Source of the DNA: Pseudomonas botevensis
GTDB lineage: Bacteria > Pseudomonadota > Gammaproteobacteria > Pseudomonadales > Pseudomonadaceae
Assembly (NCBI RefSeq): GCF_019145475.1
Contig: NZ_JAHTKI010000015.1
Coordinates: forward strand, 62,001 to 126,000
Direction: 5' to 3'
DNA: 64,000 nt
The notes under the pieces are model-generated. The model made no database searches, was not told the DNA's origin, and saw nothing but the letters and a program-made list of their open reading frames with translations. The position numbers and the translations under genes are program-made. This document shows, in pieces, positions 27,202 to 34,947 of the stretch (its first letter is position 1; every line of letters begins with the position of its first letter).

Positions 27202-27432
27202 TCAGCGGCCGTGGCTGTCGGTGTAGGCCAGCAGGGCCAGGAAGCGGGCGCGCTTGATAGCGGTGGCCAGCTGACGCTGATAACGAGCTTTGGTACCGGT
27301 GATACGGCTTGGAACGATTTTGCCGGTCTCGGATACGTAGGCTTTCAGAGTGTTGAGATCTTTGTAATCGATCTCTTTCACGTCTTCAGCGGTGAAGCGG
27401 CAGAATTTACGACGACGGAAGAAACGTGCCAT
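27202..27432 (-). CDS. rpsR: 30S ribosomal protein S18
   Basis: 76-residue basic protein that pairs with S6 on the central domain of 16S rRNA. The sequence [13 protein letters not shown] at the start and the conserved [20 protein letters not shown] stretch identify it. AAGGAG lies 8 bases before the ATG. It follows rpsF by 28 bases in the same operon. The single cysteine near the N-terminus keeps only part of a zinc-binding pattern. Confidence 0.97.
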
Positions 27433-27460
27433 TTAATAGGCTCCTTAAAAGGTCCGTGGA

Positions 27461-27883
27461 TTACTCGTCAGCGTTATCGCTGGAATCGCCTTCATCACCA
27501 TCAACGCCTTCGACGTCGGAGTGCTCTGGACGATCGCGACGCTCACGGCGCTCACTGCGGTTTTCTTCAGCCTTGAGCATCTCGGACTGGCCGGTAACGG
27601 CTTCGTCGCGACGGATGACCAGGTTACGGATCACTGCATCGTTGTAGCGGAAGTTGTCTTCCAGCTCGGCCAGGGCCTTGCCGGTGCACTCAACGTTCAG
27701 CATCACGTAGTGAGCCTTGTGAACATTGTTGATTGCGTAGGCCAGTTGACGACGGCCCCAGTCTTCCAGACGGTGGATTTTGCCGCCGTCTTCTTCGATC
27801 AGCTTGGTGTAACGCTCAACCATGCCGCCGACTTGCTCGCTCTGGTCAGGGTGGACCAGAAAGATGATTTCGTAATGACGCAT
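27461..27883 (-). CDS. rpsF: 30S ribosomal protein S6
   Basis: 140 residues. The ferredoxin-like fold starts MRHYEIIFLVHPDQSEQV and includes the conserved HRLEDWGRRQLAYAINN. The C-terminal tail (about 100-140) is acidic and rich in Glu, Asp and Arg, the region that RimK extends with glutamates in related bacteria. AAGGAG lies 5-6 bases before the ATG. First gene of rpsF-rpsR-DUF2232-rplI, behind a near-consensus sigma-70 promoter and a leader of about 110 bases. Confidence 0.97.
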   Translation of the reverse strand: MRHYEIIFLVHPDQSEQVGGMVERYTKLIEEDGGKIHRLEDWGRRQLAYAINNVHKAHYVMLNVECTGKALAELEDNFRYNDAVIRNLVIRRDEAVTGQSEMLKAEENRSERRERRDRPEHSDVEGVDGDEGDSSDNADE

Positions 27884-28001
27884 GAATGCTCCTTACGGGT
27901 TGTAGCCTGCCGCTCAAAAACGGTCAGACAAGGAGTGAATGACACTTGTGGACTTGCCGGCGCGGGGCACATCGGTGCCTGCCGTCACAGCAAGGGGCGC
28001 A

Positions 28002-28030
28002 ATTGTAGAGAAGGGATTGGAGCGGTGCAA
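28002..28030 (-). promoter_or_regulatory. Sigma-70 promoter of the rpsF operon
   Basis: TTGCAC - 17 bases - TACAAT on the minus strand, followed by a GC-rich start region. The implied leader (about 27884-27995) is long enough to hold an S6:S18 autoregulatory hairpin. It contains a CCG..CGG stem just before the ribosome-binding site, but I could not confirm the full motif. The 302-base gap 27884-28185 otherwise holds only the REPIN. Confidence 0.8.
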
Positions 28031-28085
28031 GGCAATTGGTGATTATTTGAACAACCACTCATCCTCGCCCTGATACAAAAGCACT

Positions 28086-28178
28086 GAGGGAGCGGGCTTG
28101 CTCGCGAAGGGGATACATCAGGCAACACTTTCATGTCGACTGACACCCCACTTTTCGCGAGCACGCTCGCTCCCCCAG
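28086..28178. repeat. REPIN between rlmB and the rpsF promoter
   Basis: Inverted REP pair: AGGGAGCGGGCTTGCTCGCG at one end and TTTTCGCGAGCACGCTCGCT at the other, about 45 bases apart. Same design as the REPIN at 7235-7327, including the internal words ATCAG and CGACTG. It begins 8 bases after the rlmB stop and may serve as its terminator. Confidence 0.75.
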
Positions 28179-28185
28179 GTTCGAA

Positions 28186-28953
28186 TCAGGCTTTTTTGGC
28201 GGCAGCCCTGGCTTTTGCACCGCGCTGGCGCTGAGCCTCGAACAGGCAGACACCGGTCGCCACGGACACGTTGAGACTGCTGACGCTGCCGGCCATCGGC
28301 AAATGCACCAGATAGTCGCAATGCTCGCGGGTCAGGCGACGCATGCCTTTGCCTTCGGCGCCCATGATCAGGATGGTCGGGCCGGTCAGGTCCTGGTCGT
28401 AAAGGCTGACCTCGGCCTCCCCCGCCGTACCGACGATCCACAGACCACGCTGCTGGAGTTTCTCCAGGGTGCGCGCAAGGTTGGTCACGGCCACCAGCGG
28501 AATCACTTCCGCCGCGCCGCAAGCGACTTTACGCACCACCGGGGTCAGGGTCGCCGATTTGTCTTTCGGCACGATCACCGCCAGCGCACCGGCGGCATCC
28601 GCCGAACGCAGGCAGGCACCGAGGTTATGCGGATCGGTCACGCCGTCGAGCACCAGCAACAGCGGCGCGCCTTCGGTGCGATCGAGCAGCTCGTCGAGCA
28701 TCGCTTCACCCCAGACCTGGCTCGGGCTGACCTCGGCGACGACGCCCTGATGCACACCTTCAACCCAGGCATCCATCTCGCGGCGCTCGGCCTGACCGAT
28801 CTGGACACGGTTTTCGTTGGCCAGTTCGATCAGCGGCTGTACGCGCGGATCGTTGCGACTTTCCGCCAGCCAGATCTGCTTGACGCGTTTTGGGTGGTGA
28901 CGCAGCAACGCTTCTACCGCGTGAACGCCGTAGATTTTTTCCAACTGACTCAT
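28186..28953 (-). CDS. rlmB: 23S rRNA (guanosine-2251-2'-O)-methyltransferase RlmB
   Basis: SPOUT-class enzyme that methylates the ribose of G2251 in the 23S rRNA peptidyl-transferase loop using SAM. 255 residues. The N-terminal substrate-binding domain is at about 1-75. The SpoU catalytic domain has NLGACLRSADAAGA, then IMGAEGKGMRRL and LPMAGSVSSLNVSVATG, which form the knot and SAM site. The start overlaps the rnr stop by 4 bases, so rnr and rlmB are co-translated. Confidence 0.95.
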   Translation of the reverse strand: MSQLEKIYGVHAVEALLRHHPKRVKQIWLAESRNDPRVQPLIELANENRVQIGQAERREMDAWVEGVHQGVVAEVSPSQVWGEAMLDELLDRTEGAPLLLVLDGVTDPHNLGACLRSADAAGALAVIVPKDKSATLTPVVRKVACGAAEVIPLVAVTNLARTLEKLQQRGLWIVGTAGEAEVSLYDQDLTGPTILIMGAEGKGMRRLTREHCDYLVHLPMAGSVSSLNVSVATGVCLFEAQRQRGAKARAAAKKA

Positions 28954-31580
28954 GACTTCGCCTTCGGTTTACGTGCCCCGCCGCTTTTGGCTGGAGCCGA
29001 ACCCGCTTTTGGCGGGCCTTTACGGTGTTTGCTCGGCTTGGCTGGCTTGCCGCCGGCAGACTTGTCAGGCGCAGAACGCCCGGTCTTGCCACCCGATGGC
29101 GCCTTACCGCCGGTTTTGGCATCGGCCAGCAAGGCCTTCTTCATCTCCCGGCTTTTGCGCAGCTCGGCGTTTTTCGCCACGGCATCGCTTGGACGGTAGG
29201 CTTCGGACGCTTTTTCCTTGGCTGGACGGCGGCTGGCGGTTTTCGCCGGTGCCGGTTCGGCGGCGGTCTTCGCGGCAGGCGCAGCGGTTTCGGTGCCACG
29301 CTTTTTGCGACCGATCGGCGCGCTGATGGTTTTTTCCGCCATCTCGAAATCGATCTTGCGCTCGTCGAGGTCGACGCGCATGACGCGCACTTCGACGGTA
29401 TCGCCGAGACGGAAGCTGCGACCGGTACGCTCACCCGCCAGGCGGTGGTGTACAGGATCGAAGTGGTAGTAGTCGCCCGGCAGCGCGGTGACGTGCACCA
29501 GGCCTTCGACGTAGATGTCGGTCAGCTCGACGAACAGACCGAAACCTGTCACGGCGGTGATCACGCCCGGGAAAGACTCGCCCACGCGGTCCTTCATGAA
29601 CTCGCACTTGAGCCAGTTCACGACATCGCGGGTCGCTTCGTCGGCACGGCGCTCGCTCATCGAGCACTGCTCGCCGAGCTGCTCCAGTGCCGCTTCGTCG
29701 TACGGGTAGATGCGCGCCTTCGGAATGGTCATCGCACCGGCACGGCGAACGTGCGGGGTGTTCTGCTTGGAGTGGATCACGCTGCGGATCGCCCGGTGCG
29801 TGAGCAAGTCCGGGTAACGACGGATCGGCGAAGTGAAGTGGGTGTAGGCTTCGTAGTTCAGGCCGAAGTGGCCGTCGTTTTCGGCGCTGTACACCGCCTG
29901 GCTCAGGGAGCGCAGCATCACGGTCTGGATCAGGTGGAAATCCGGACGATCCTTGATGCTCGCCAGCAGGGCCTGGTAGTCCTTCGGCGTCGGGCCGTCC
30001 TTGCCTTTGTGCAGGGACAGACCGAGCTCGCCGAGGAACGCGCGCAGTTTTTCCAGACGCTCCGGCGGCGGGCCGTCGTGAACGCGGTACAGCGCCGGGA
30101 TTTCATGCTTCTGCAGGAATTCGGCGGTGGCCACGTTGGCCGCCAGCATGCATTCCTCGATCAGCTTGTGCGCATCGTTGCGGGTCGTCGGACGGATTTC
30201 GGCGATCTTGCGCTCGGAACCGAAGATGATCCGGGTTTCCTGGGTCTCGAAATCGATCGCGCCACGCACATGGCGGGCAGCCAGCAGCACCTTGTACAGC
30301 GAATAGAGCTGCTTGAGGTGCGGCACGATGTCGGTGTATTCGCCGCGCAGCTTGCGCGCCTCGGTGGCTTTCGGCGTTTCCAGCATCGCGCTGACCTTGT
30401 TGTAGGTCAGGCGGGCGTGGGAGTGGATCACCGCCTCATAGAAGCAGTAGTCGGTCATCTCACCGGATTTGGAGATGGTCATCTCGCAGACCATCGCCAG
30501 ACGGTCGACGTGCGGGTTCAGCGAGCACAGACCGTTGGACAGTTGCTCAGGAAGCATCGGCACCACGCGCTCGGGGAAGTACACCGAGTTGCCGCGCACC
30601 TGGGCTTCGTTGTCCAGGGCCGAGCCGATCTTCACGTAACTGGAAACGTCGGCAATCGCCACGTACAGCTTCCAGCCGCCGGAGAACAGGCGCAGCTTGC
30701 CCGGTTTGGCTTCGCAATAGACCGCGTCGTCGAAGTCACGGGCATCTTCGCCGTCGATGGTGACGAACGGAAGATGGCGCAGGTCGACGCGCTTCTCTTT
30801 GTCCTTTTCCTCGACTTCCGGCTTGAGCTTGGCAGCTTCCTTCAGAACAGCCTCAGGCCAGACGTGCGGAATGTCGTAGGTACGCAGGGCAACATCGATT
30901 TCCATGCCCGGCGCCATGTAGTTGCCGACCACTTCGATCACGTCGCCTTGCGGCTGGAAGCGCGGCGTCGGCCAGTGGGTGATTTTCACCTCGACGAACT
31001 GACCGATCTGCGCGTTGGCGTTGCGGCCCGGAGTGACCAGCACTTCCTGCTGGATCTTCGGGTTGTCCGCGACGACGAAACCGATGCCACCCTCCTCGAA
31101 GTAGCGACCGACGATGCTTTCGTGGGCACGGGAAACCACTTCGACGATCACGCCTTCACGACGACCGCGACGGTCCAGGCCGGAAACCCGCGCCAGGGCG
31201 CGGTCACCGTCGAACACCAGACGCATCTGCGCCGGACTCATGAACAGATCGTCGGAGCCATCATCCGGCACCAGGAAGCCGAAGCCGTCACGGTGGCCGC
31301 TGATGCGACCCAGGATCAGATCGAGCTTGTCCACCGGCGCGTACGTACCACGGCGGGTGTAGATCAGTTGAGCATCGCGTTCCATGGCGCGCAGGCGGCG
31401 GCGCAGGGCTTCGATCTGGTCTTCCGTGGTCAGACCGAACTCTTCGACCAGTTGCTCACGGGCAGCAGGCGAACCCCGATCAGCAAGGTGCTGAAGGATC
31501 AGTTCGCGGCTGGGAATAGGGTTTTCGTATTTTTCCGCTTCACGAGCGGCCTCGGGATCGAGGGACTGCCAATCGGCCAT
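28950..31580 (-). CDS. rnr: Ribonuclease R
   Basis: 3'-5' exoribonuclease that degrades structured RNA and takes part in rRNA quality control and cold adaptation. 876 residues. An N-terminal helix-turn-helix region (about 20-85) and two cold-shock domains precede the RNB catalytic core, with VTIDGEDARDFDDAVYCE supplying the magnesium-binding aspartates. The S1 domain (PGVITAVTGFGLFVELTDIY) is near 640-720. A long lysine- and alanine-rich basic tail covers about the last 130 residues, longer than in E. coli. It lies downstream of a divergent tRNA-Leu gene and overlaps rlmB by 4 bases. Confidence 0.96.
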   Translation of the reverse strand: MADWQSLDPEAAREAEKYENPIPSRELILQHLADRGSPAAREQLVEEFGLTTEDQIEALRRRLRAMERDAQLIYTRRGTYAPVDKLDLILGRISGHRDGFGFLVPDDGSDDLFMSPAQMRLVFDGDRALARVSGLDRRGRREGVIVEVVSRAHESIVGRYFEEGGIGFVVADNPKIQQEVLVTPGRNANAQIGQFVEVKITHWPTPRFQPQGDVIEVVGNYMAPGMEIDVALRTYDIPHVWPEAVLKEAAKLKPEVEEKDKEKRVDLRHLPFVTIDGEDARDFDDAVYCEAKPGKLRLFSGGWKLYVAIADVSSYVKIGSALDNEAQVRGNSVYFPERVVPMLPEQLSNGLCSLNPHVDRLAMVCEMTISKSGEMTDYCFYEAVIHSHARLTYNKVSAMLETPKATEARKLRGEYTDIVPHLKQLYSLYKVLLAARHVRGAIDFETQETRIIFGSERKIAEIRPTTRNDAHKLIEECMLAANVATAEFLQKHEIPALYRVHDGPPPERLEKLRAFLGELGLSLHKGKDGPTPKDYQALLASIKDRPDFHLIQTVMLRSLSQAVYSAENDGHFGLNYEAYTHFTSPIRRYPDLLTHRAIRSVIHSKQNTPHVRRAGAMTIPKARIYPYDEAALEQLGEQCSMSERRADEATRDVVNWLKCEFMKDRVGESFPGVITAVTGFGLFVELTDIYVEGLVHVTALPGDYYHFDPVHHRLAGERTGRSFRLGDTVEVRVMRVDLDERKIDFEMAEKTISAPIGRKKRGTETAAPAAKTAAEPAPAKTASRRPAKEKASEAYRPSDAVAKNAELRKSREMKKALLADAKTGGKAPSGGKTGRSAPDKSAGGKPAKPSKHRKGPPKAGSAPAKSGGARKPKAKS

Positions 31581-31741
31581 TAGAGAGTTTTCACCTTGTC
31601 TATATGCGGGCTAGTTTGGCATAGGCGCCCTGAAACGGGAAATTTCAGACTATATAAGGCCCATCTGAAGCCTTGTATCGACGCTCGAAAGCCGTTTTCA
31701 ACACTGCCGGTAAAAAAAATCATTTTTTTTGCCGGCAGGGG

Positions 31742-31770
31742 TTTACAGTTAAAAAGGCGCTCCGTATAGT
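31742..31770 (+). promoter_or_regulatory. Promoter of the first tRNA-Leu gene
   Basis: TTTACA - 17 bases - TATAGT, then a GC-rich GCGCGCC discriminator typical of stringently controlled stable-RNA promoters. The same promoter, down to GCTCCGTATAGTGCG, recurs before the second tRNA. Confidence 0.85.
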
Positions 31771-31804
31771 GCGCGCCATCGACGACGTAGACGCTGTCGA
31801 TGAT

Positions 31805-31891
31805 GCCCAGGTGGTGAAATTGGTAGACACGCCAGCTTCAGGTGCTGGTGACCTTACGGTCGTGGAAGTTCGAGTCTTCTCCTGGGCACCA
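31805..31891 (+). tRNA. tRNA-Leu(CAG), copy 1
   Basis: 87 bases with encoded CCA. Acceptor arm GCCCAGG pairs with CCTGGGC. The anticodon stem CCAGC/GCTGG holds the loop TTCAGGT, anticodon CAG, reading CUG. The long variable arm (TGACCTTACGGTCGT) marks a class II leucine tRNA. Own promoter and terminator. Confidence 0.97.
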
Positions 31892-31930
31892 ATTTCGAGT
31901 TTGAGACTAGATCAGTTTCAAGACTCACAC

Positions 31931-31956
31931 AAAAACCCGCGAAAGCGGGTTTTTTG
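31931..31956 (+). terminator. Terminator of tRNA-Leu copy 1
   Basis: Stem ACCCGC-GAAA-GCGGGT followed by TTTTTT, 40 bases after the tRNA. Confidence 0.9.
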
Positions 31957-32008
31957 CATTTTGCGGAACCGTTTCTGAAAAACTGATTTATTAAAATCAA
32001 ATCAGGGG

Positions 32009-32037
32009 TTTACAGATCAAAGGACGCTCCGTATAGT
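32009..32037 (+). promoter_or_regulatory. Promoter of the second tRNA-Leu gene
   Basis: TTTACA - 17 bases - TATAGT with GC-rich discriminator, near-identical to the promoter of copy 1. Confidence 0.85.
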
Positions 32038-32072
32038 GCGCCACATCAACAGCGGCAACGCTCGCGATGAAT

Positions 32073-32159
32073 GCCCAGATGGTGAAATTGGTAGACACGC
32101 CAGCTTCAGGTGCTGGTGACCTTACGGTCGTGGAAGTTCGAGTCTTCTTCTGGGCACCA
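32073..32159 (+). tRNA. tRNA-Leu(CAG), copy 2
   Basis: 87 bases with encoded CCA, same anticodon CAG as copy 1. It differs almost only at the end of the acceptor stem. Here GCCCAGA pairs with TCTGGGC, so base pair 7-66 has changed from G-C to A-U on both sides. This keeps the stem intact, so both genes look functional. Confidence 0.97.
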
Positions 32160-32192
32160 ATTCAAATTCAAGGTTACGACCTTGAGTTTCAC

Positions 32193-32216
32193 AAAAACCC
32201 GCGAAAGCGGGTTTTT
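32193..32216 (+). terminator. Terminator of tRNA-Leu copy 2
   Basis: Stem ACCCGC-GAAA-GCGGGT followed by TTTT, the same hairpin as after copy 1. Confidence 0.9.
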
Positions 32217-32281
32217 GCGTTTCTGGCGTTCAGAAATCATCTGGCGGCAGATCCGCCGGCCGCGAAGCGCATCTGAGAAAC

Positions 32282-32300
32282 AATATCGTTTATCATTGTT
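32282..32300 (+). promoter_or_regulatory. Candidate Fur box before the ferric ABC genes
   Basis: 19-base site centred on TTTATCATT, 37 bases upstream of the binding-protein ATG. It matches 12 of 19 positions of the Fur consensus GATAATGATAATCATTATC. Location and the iron role of the genes support it. Confidence 0.55.
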
Positions 32301-32337
32301 GCAAGTTTTTGCAATGCGACAGTGAGGAACCCTGCGA

Positions 32338-33348
32338 ATGATGTTTCGAAATACCCTGCGCCGAGGCCTGACCTTCATCCTCCTCGGCCTGGCACTCGCC
32401 ACTCCCCTCACCCAGGCTGCCGACGCGGTTTCCCTGACTCTCTACAACGGCCAGCACAAGGAAGTCGGCGACGCGATCGCCAAGGCCTTCGAAGCCAAGA
32501 CCGGCATTCACGTCAATGTACGCAAGGGCAGCAGCAATCAGCTCGCCAGCCAGATCATCGAAGAAGGCGACCGCTCCCCCGCCGACGTCATTTACACCGA
32601 AGAATCCCCACCGCTGAACAACCTCGGCGAACAAGGCCTGCTGGCCAAGGCCGACGACGCCACCCTGGCCGTTCTGCCGAAAAAGTACGTCGCCGGCAAT
32701 GGCACCTGGATCGGCGTGACCGCCCGGGTTCGCGTGGTCGCCTTCAACCCGAAACTGATCGATGAAAAAGACCTGCCCAAATCGGTGCTGGATTTCGCCG
32801 ACCCGCAATGGCAAGGCAAAGTCGGTTTCGTTCCCACCAGCGGCGCGTTCCAGGAACAGGCCGTCGCCATCATCAAGAAGCACGGACGTGATGCCGCCGA
32901 AGAATGGCTGACCGGCCTGCGCGCCTTCGGCAAGACCTACAGCAACAACATGGTCGCCCTCAAAGCCGTGGAGAACGGCGAAGTCGCCACCGTTCTGGTG
33001 AACAATTATTACTGGTTCGCCCTGCAACGAGAGAAAGGCAAGCTCGATTCGAAACTGCATTACTTCACCGGCGGCGATGTCGGCGGACTGATCACCGTAT
33101 CCAGCGCCGCCGTACTCAAGTCCAGCAAACATCCAAAAGAAGCGCAGCAATTTCTCGCCTACATGGCCAGCGAAGAAGGCCAGCGCGTGATCACCCAGAC
33201 CACCGCCGAATACCCGCTGCATAAAGGCATGGAATCGGATCGCGGCCTCAAGCCGTTCAGCGAACTGGAAGCACCGGACGTCACCCCGGCGGATCTGGGC
33301 AATGCCGAAGAAGCGCTGGATCTGGAACGCGAAGTTGGCCTGAACTGA
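32338..33348 (+). CDS. hitA: Ferric-iron ABC transporter, periplasmic binding protein (HitA/FbpA type)
   Basis: Carries Fe3+ across the periplasm. 336 residues. The signal peptide is likely cleaved after ATPLTQA (residue 27). The mature protein starts ADAVSLTLYNGQH, the FbpA-like first strand. The paired tyrosines Tyr224-Tyr225 in NNYYWF correspond to the ferric-ligand tyrosines of FbpA, which argues for iron rather than thiamine or spermidine. GAGGAA precedes the ATG. A candidate Fur box lies just upstream. The stop overlaps the permease start as TGATG. No ATPase gene follows. Confidence 0.88.
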   Translation: MMFRNTLRRGLTFILLGLALATPLTQAADAVSLTLYNGQHKEVGDAIAKAFEAKTGIHVNVRKGSSNQLASQIIEEGDRSPADVIYTEESPPLNNLGEQGLLAKADDATLAVLPKKYVAGNGTWIGVTARVRVVAFNPKLIDEKDLPKSVLDFADPQWQGKVGFVPTSGAFQEQAVAIIKKHGRDAAEEWLTGLRAFGKTYSNNMVALKAVENGEVATVLVNNYYWFALQREKGKLDSKLHYFTGGDVGGLITVSSAAVLKSSKHPKEAQQFLAYMASEEGQRVITQTTAEYPLHKGMESDRGLKPFSELEAPDVTPADLGNAEEALDLEREVGLN

Positions 33349-34907
33349 TGGCCGCATCGCTATCCGTCACGCGCAGGGAGTACGTGCCACGGCGCAAACG
33401 GCCATCGATCTGGTTGATTCTGCCGGTATTGCTGCTGGTGGTCTTGAGCCTGTTGCCGCTGGCCTATGTCGGGCTGAAAGCCTGGCAGGCCGGCTGGGCA
33501 CAGGCGCTGCATTTGCTGTGGCGCCCTTACGTGTTCGGCCTGCTGCGCAACACTCTGGCGCTGATGGTCGGCGTGACGCTGGCTTGCGGTGTGATCGGCC
33601 TGTCGCTGGCCTGGTTGCTGGAACGCAGCAACCTGCCAGGACGACGTCTGTGGGGGGTGATTCTGTGCCTGCCGTTCGCAGTGCCGGCCTTCGTCAGCAG
33701 TTTCACCTGGGTTTCCCTGAGTGCGCAGTTCGAAGGCCTCGGCGGAGCGATTCTGGTGATGAGCCTGTCGAAATACCCGCTGATCTTCCTGCCGGTGGCG
33801 GCGACGCTGCGCAACCTCGATCCGTCTCTTGAAGAGTCGGCCCGCACACTGGGGCAGAATCGCTGGGGCGTGTTTTTCCGCGTCACCCTGCCCTTGCTCT
33901 GGCCGTCGCTGCTGGCCGGCTCGCTGCTGATTGCCCTGCACATGCTGGTGGAGTTCGGCGCGTTGTCGATCATCGGTCTGCAAACCTTCACCACCGCGAT
34001 CTATCAGCAATTCGAGCTGGAATTCAGCAACGCCAACGCGGCGATGCTTTCCGCAGTGTTGCTAGCGCTGTGTCTGGTGCTGCTGTGGCTGGAGTTGCGC
34101 GTGCGCGGCAAGGGCCGACACGTGCGCACCGGCCAAGGTGCAGCGCGTCAGGCGGAACAGGTTCGACTCGGGCCTTGGGCCATTGCCGGTCAGTTGTACT
34201 GCCTGCTGCTGGCAATTGTCGGCAGCGGGATTCCGCTGGGCATGCTGGCCTACTGGCTGGCGGTCGGATCGTCGGCAGCGTTTCCGGTCGCGGCCATCAC
34301 CGAAGCCCTGTTGTCGTCGCTGGCACTGTCTCTCGGCGGCGCGGGATTGTGTCTGCTGCTGGCAGTGCCGGTCGGATTGCTGGTGGTGCGCTACAAAGGC
34401 CAACTGGCGATCTGGGCCGAGCGCCTGCCCTATCTGCTGCACGCCCTGCCGGGGCTGGTGATTGCGCTGACGCTGGTGTATTTCGCCCTGCATTACGTGC
34501 CGGTGCTGTATCAGACTTCGACCTTGCTGCTGATTGCCTATGCCTTGCTGTTTCTGCCATTGGCACAGGCGCCGATCCGCACGGCACTGAACAAGGCGGC
34601 ACCACAGCTGGAAGAGGCCGCGCGCACGCTGGGCGCATCGTCGTTCACGGCATTTTGCCGGGTGACCCTGCCGATCATTTTCCCGGCTTTGGGCGCAGCG
34701 TTTGCGCTGGTATTTCTGGATGCCATGAAGGAACTGACGGCGACGTTGCTGCTCAGCCCTACAGGGCTGAACACATTGGCGACCGAGGTGTGGGCGCACA
34801 CCGCGAATGTCGAGTTCGCAGCCGCAGCGCCTTATGCGGCATTGCTGATCGTGGTGTCGGGCCTGCCTGTGTATCTGCTGACGACCCGGATGTATTTGAG
34901 CCGATAA
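33348..34907 (+). CDS. hitB: Ferric-iron ABC transporter permease (HitB/FbpB type)
   Basis: 519-residue inner-membrane permease with about twelve hydrophobic segments in two homologous halves. Each half carries the ATPase-contact motif (LEESARTLGQNRWGVFFRVTLP and LEEAARTLGASSFTAFCRVTLP, the second near residue 420-440). This duplicated layout is typical of FbpB/HitB, where one chain forms the whole channel. Translationally coupled to hitA. A strong hairpin terminates the unit at once, so the nucleotide-binding subunit must be encoded elsewhere or be shared. Confidence 0.9.
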   Translation: MAASLSVTRREYVPRRKRPSIWLILPVLLLVVLSLLPLAYVGLKAWQAGWAQALHLLWRPYVFGLLRNTLALMVGVTLACGVIGLSLAWLLERSNLPGRRLWGVILCLPFAVPAFVSSFTWVSLSAQFEGLGGAILVMSLSKYPLIFLPVAATLRNLDPSLEESARTLGQNRWGVFFRVTLPLLWPSLLAGSLLIALHMLVEFGALSIIGLQTFTTAIYQQFELEFSNANAAMLSAVLLALCLVLLWLELRVRGKGRHVRTGQGAARQAEQVRLGPWAIAGQLYCLLLAIVGSGIPLGMLAYWLAVGSSAAFPVAAITEALLSSLALSLGGAGLCLLLAVPVGLLVVRYKGQLAIWAERLPYLLHALPGLVIALTLVYFALHYVPVLYQTSTLLLIAYALLFLPLAQAPIRTALNKAAPQLEEAARTLGASSFTAFCRVTLPIIFPALGAAFALVFLDAMKELTATLLLSPTGLNTLATEVWAHTANVEFAAAAPYAALLIVVSGLPVYLLTTRMYLSR

Positions 34908-34938
34908 AAAAATCGCAGCCGAAGCTGCGATTTTTTTT
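34906..34938. terminator. Bidirectional terminator between hitB and the chemoreceptor gene
   Basis: AAAAAATCGCAGC-CGAA-GCTGCGATTTTTT, symmetrical with A- and T-runs. It serves the two convergent genes. Confidence 0.92.
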
Positions 34939-34947
34939 GCCGGCATA

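Noticed and set aside
31805..32337. tRNA-Leu as an integration site for a genomic island
   Set aside because: No integrase and no partial copy of the tRNA 3' end is found beyond hitAB or the chemoreceptor. The second tRNA is complete and has its own promoter.
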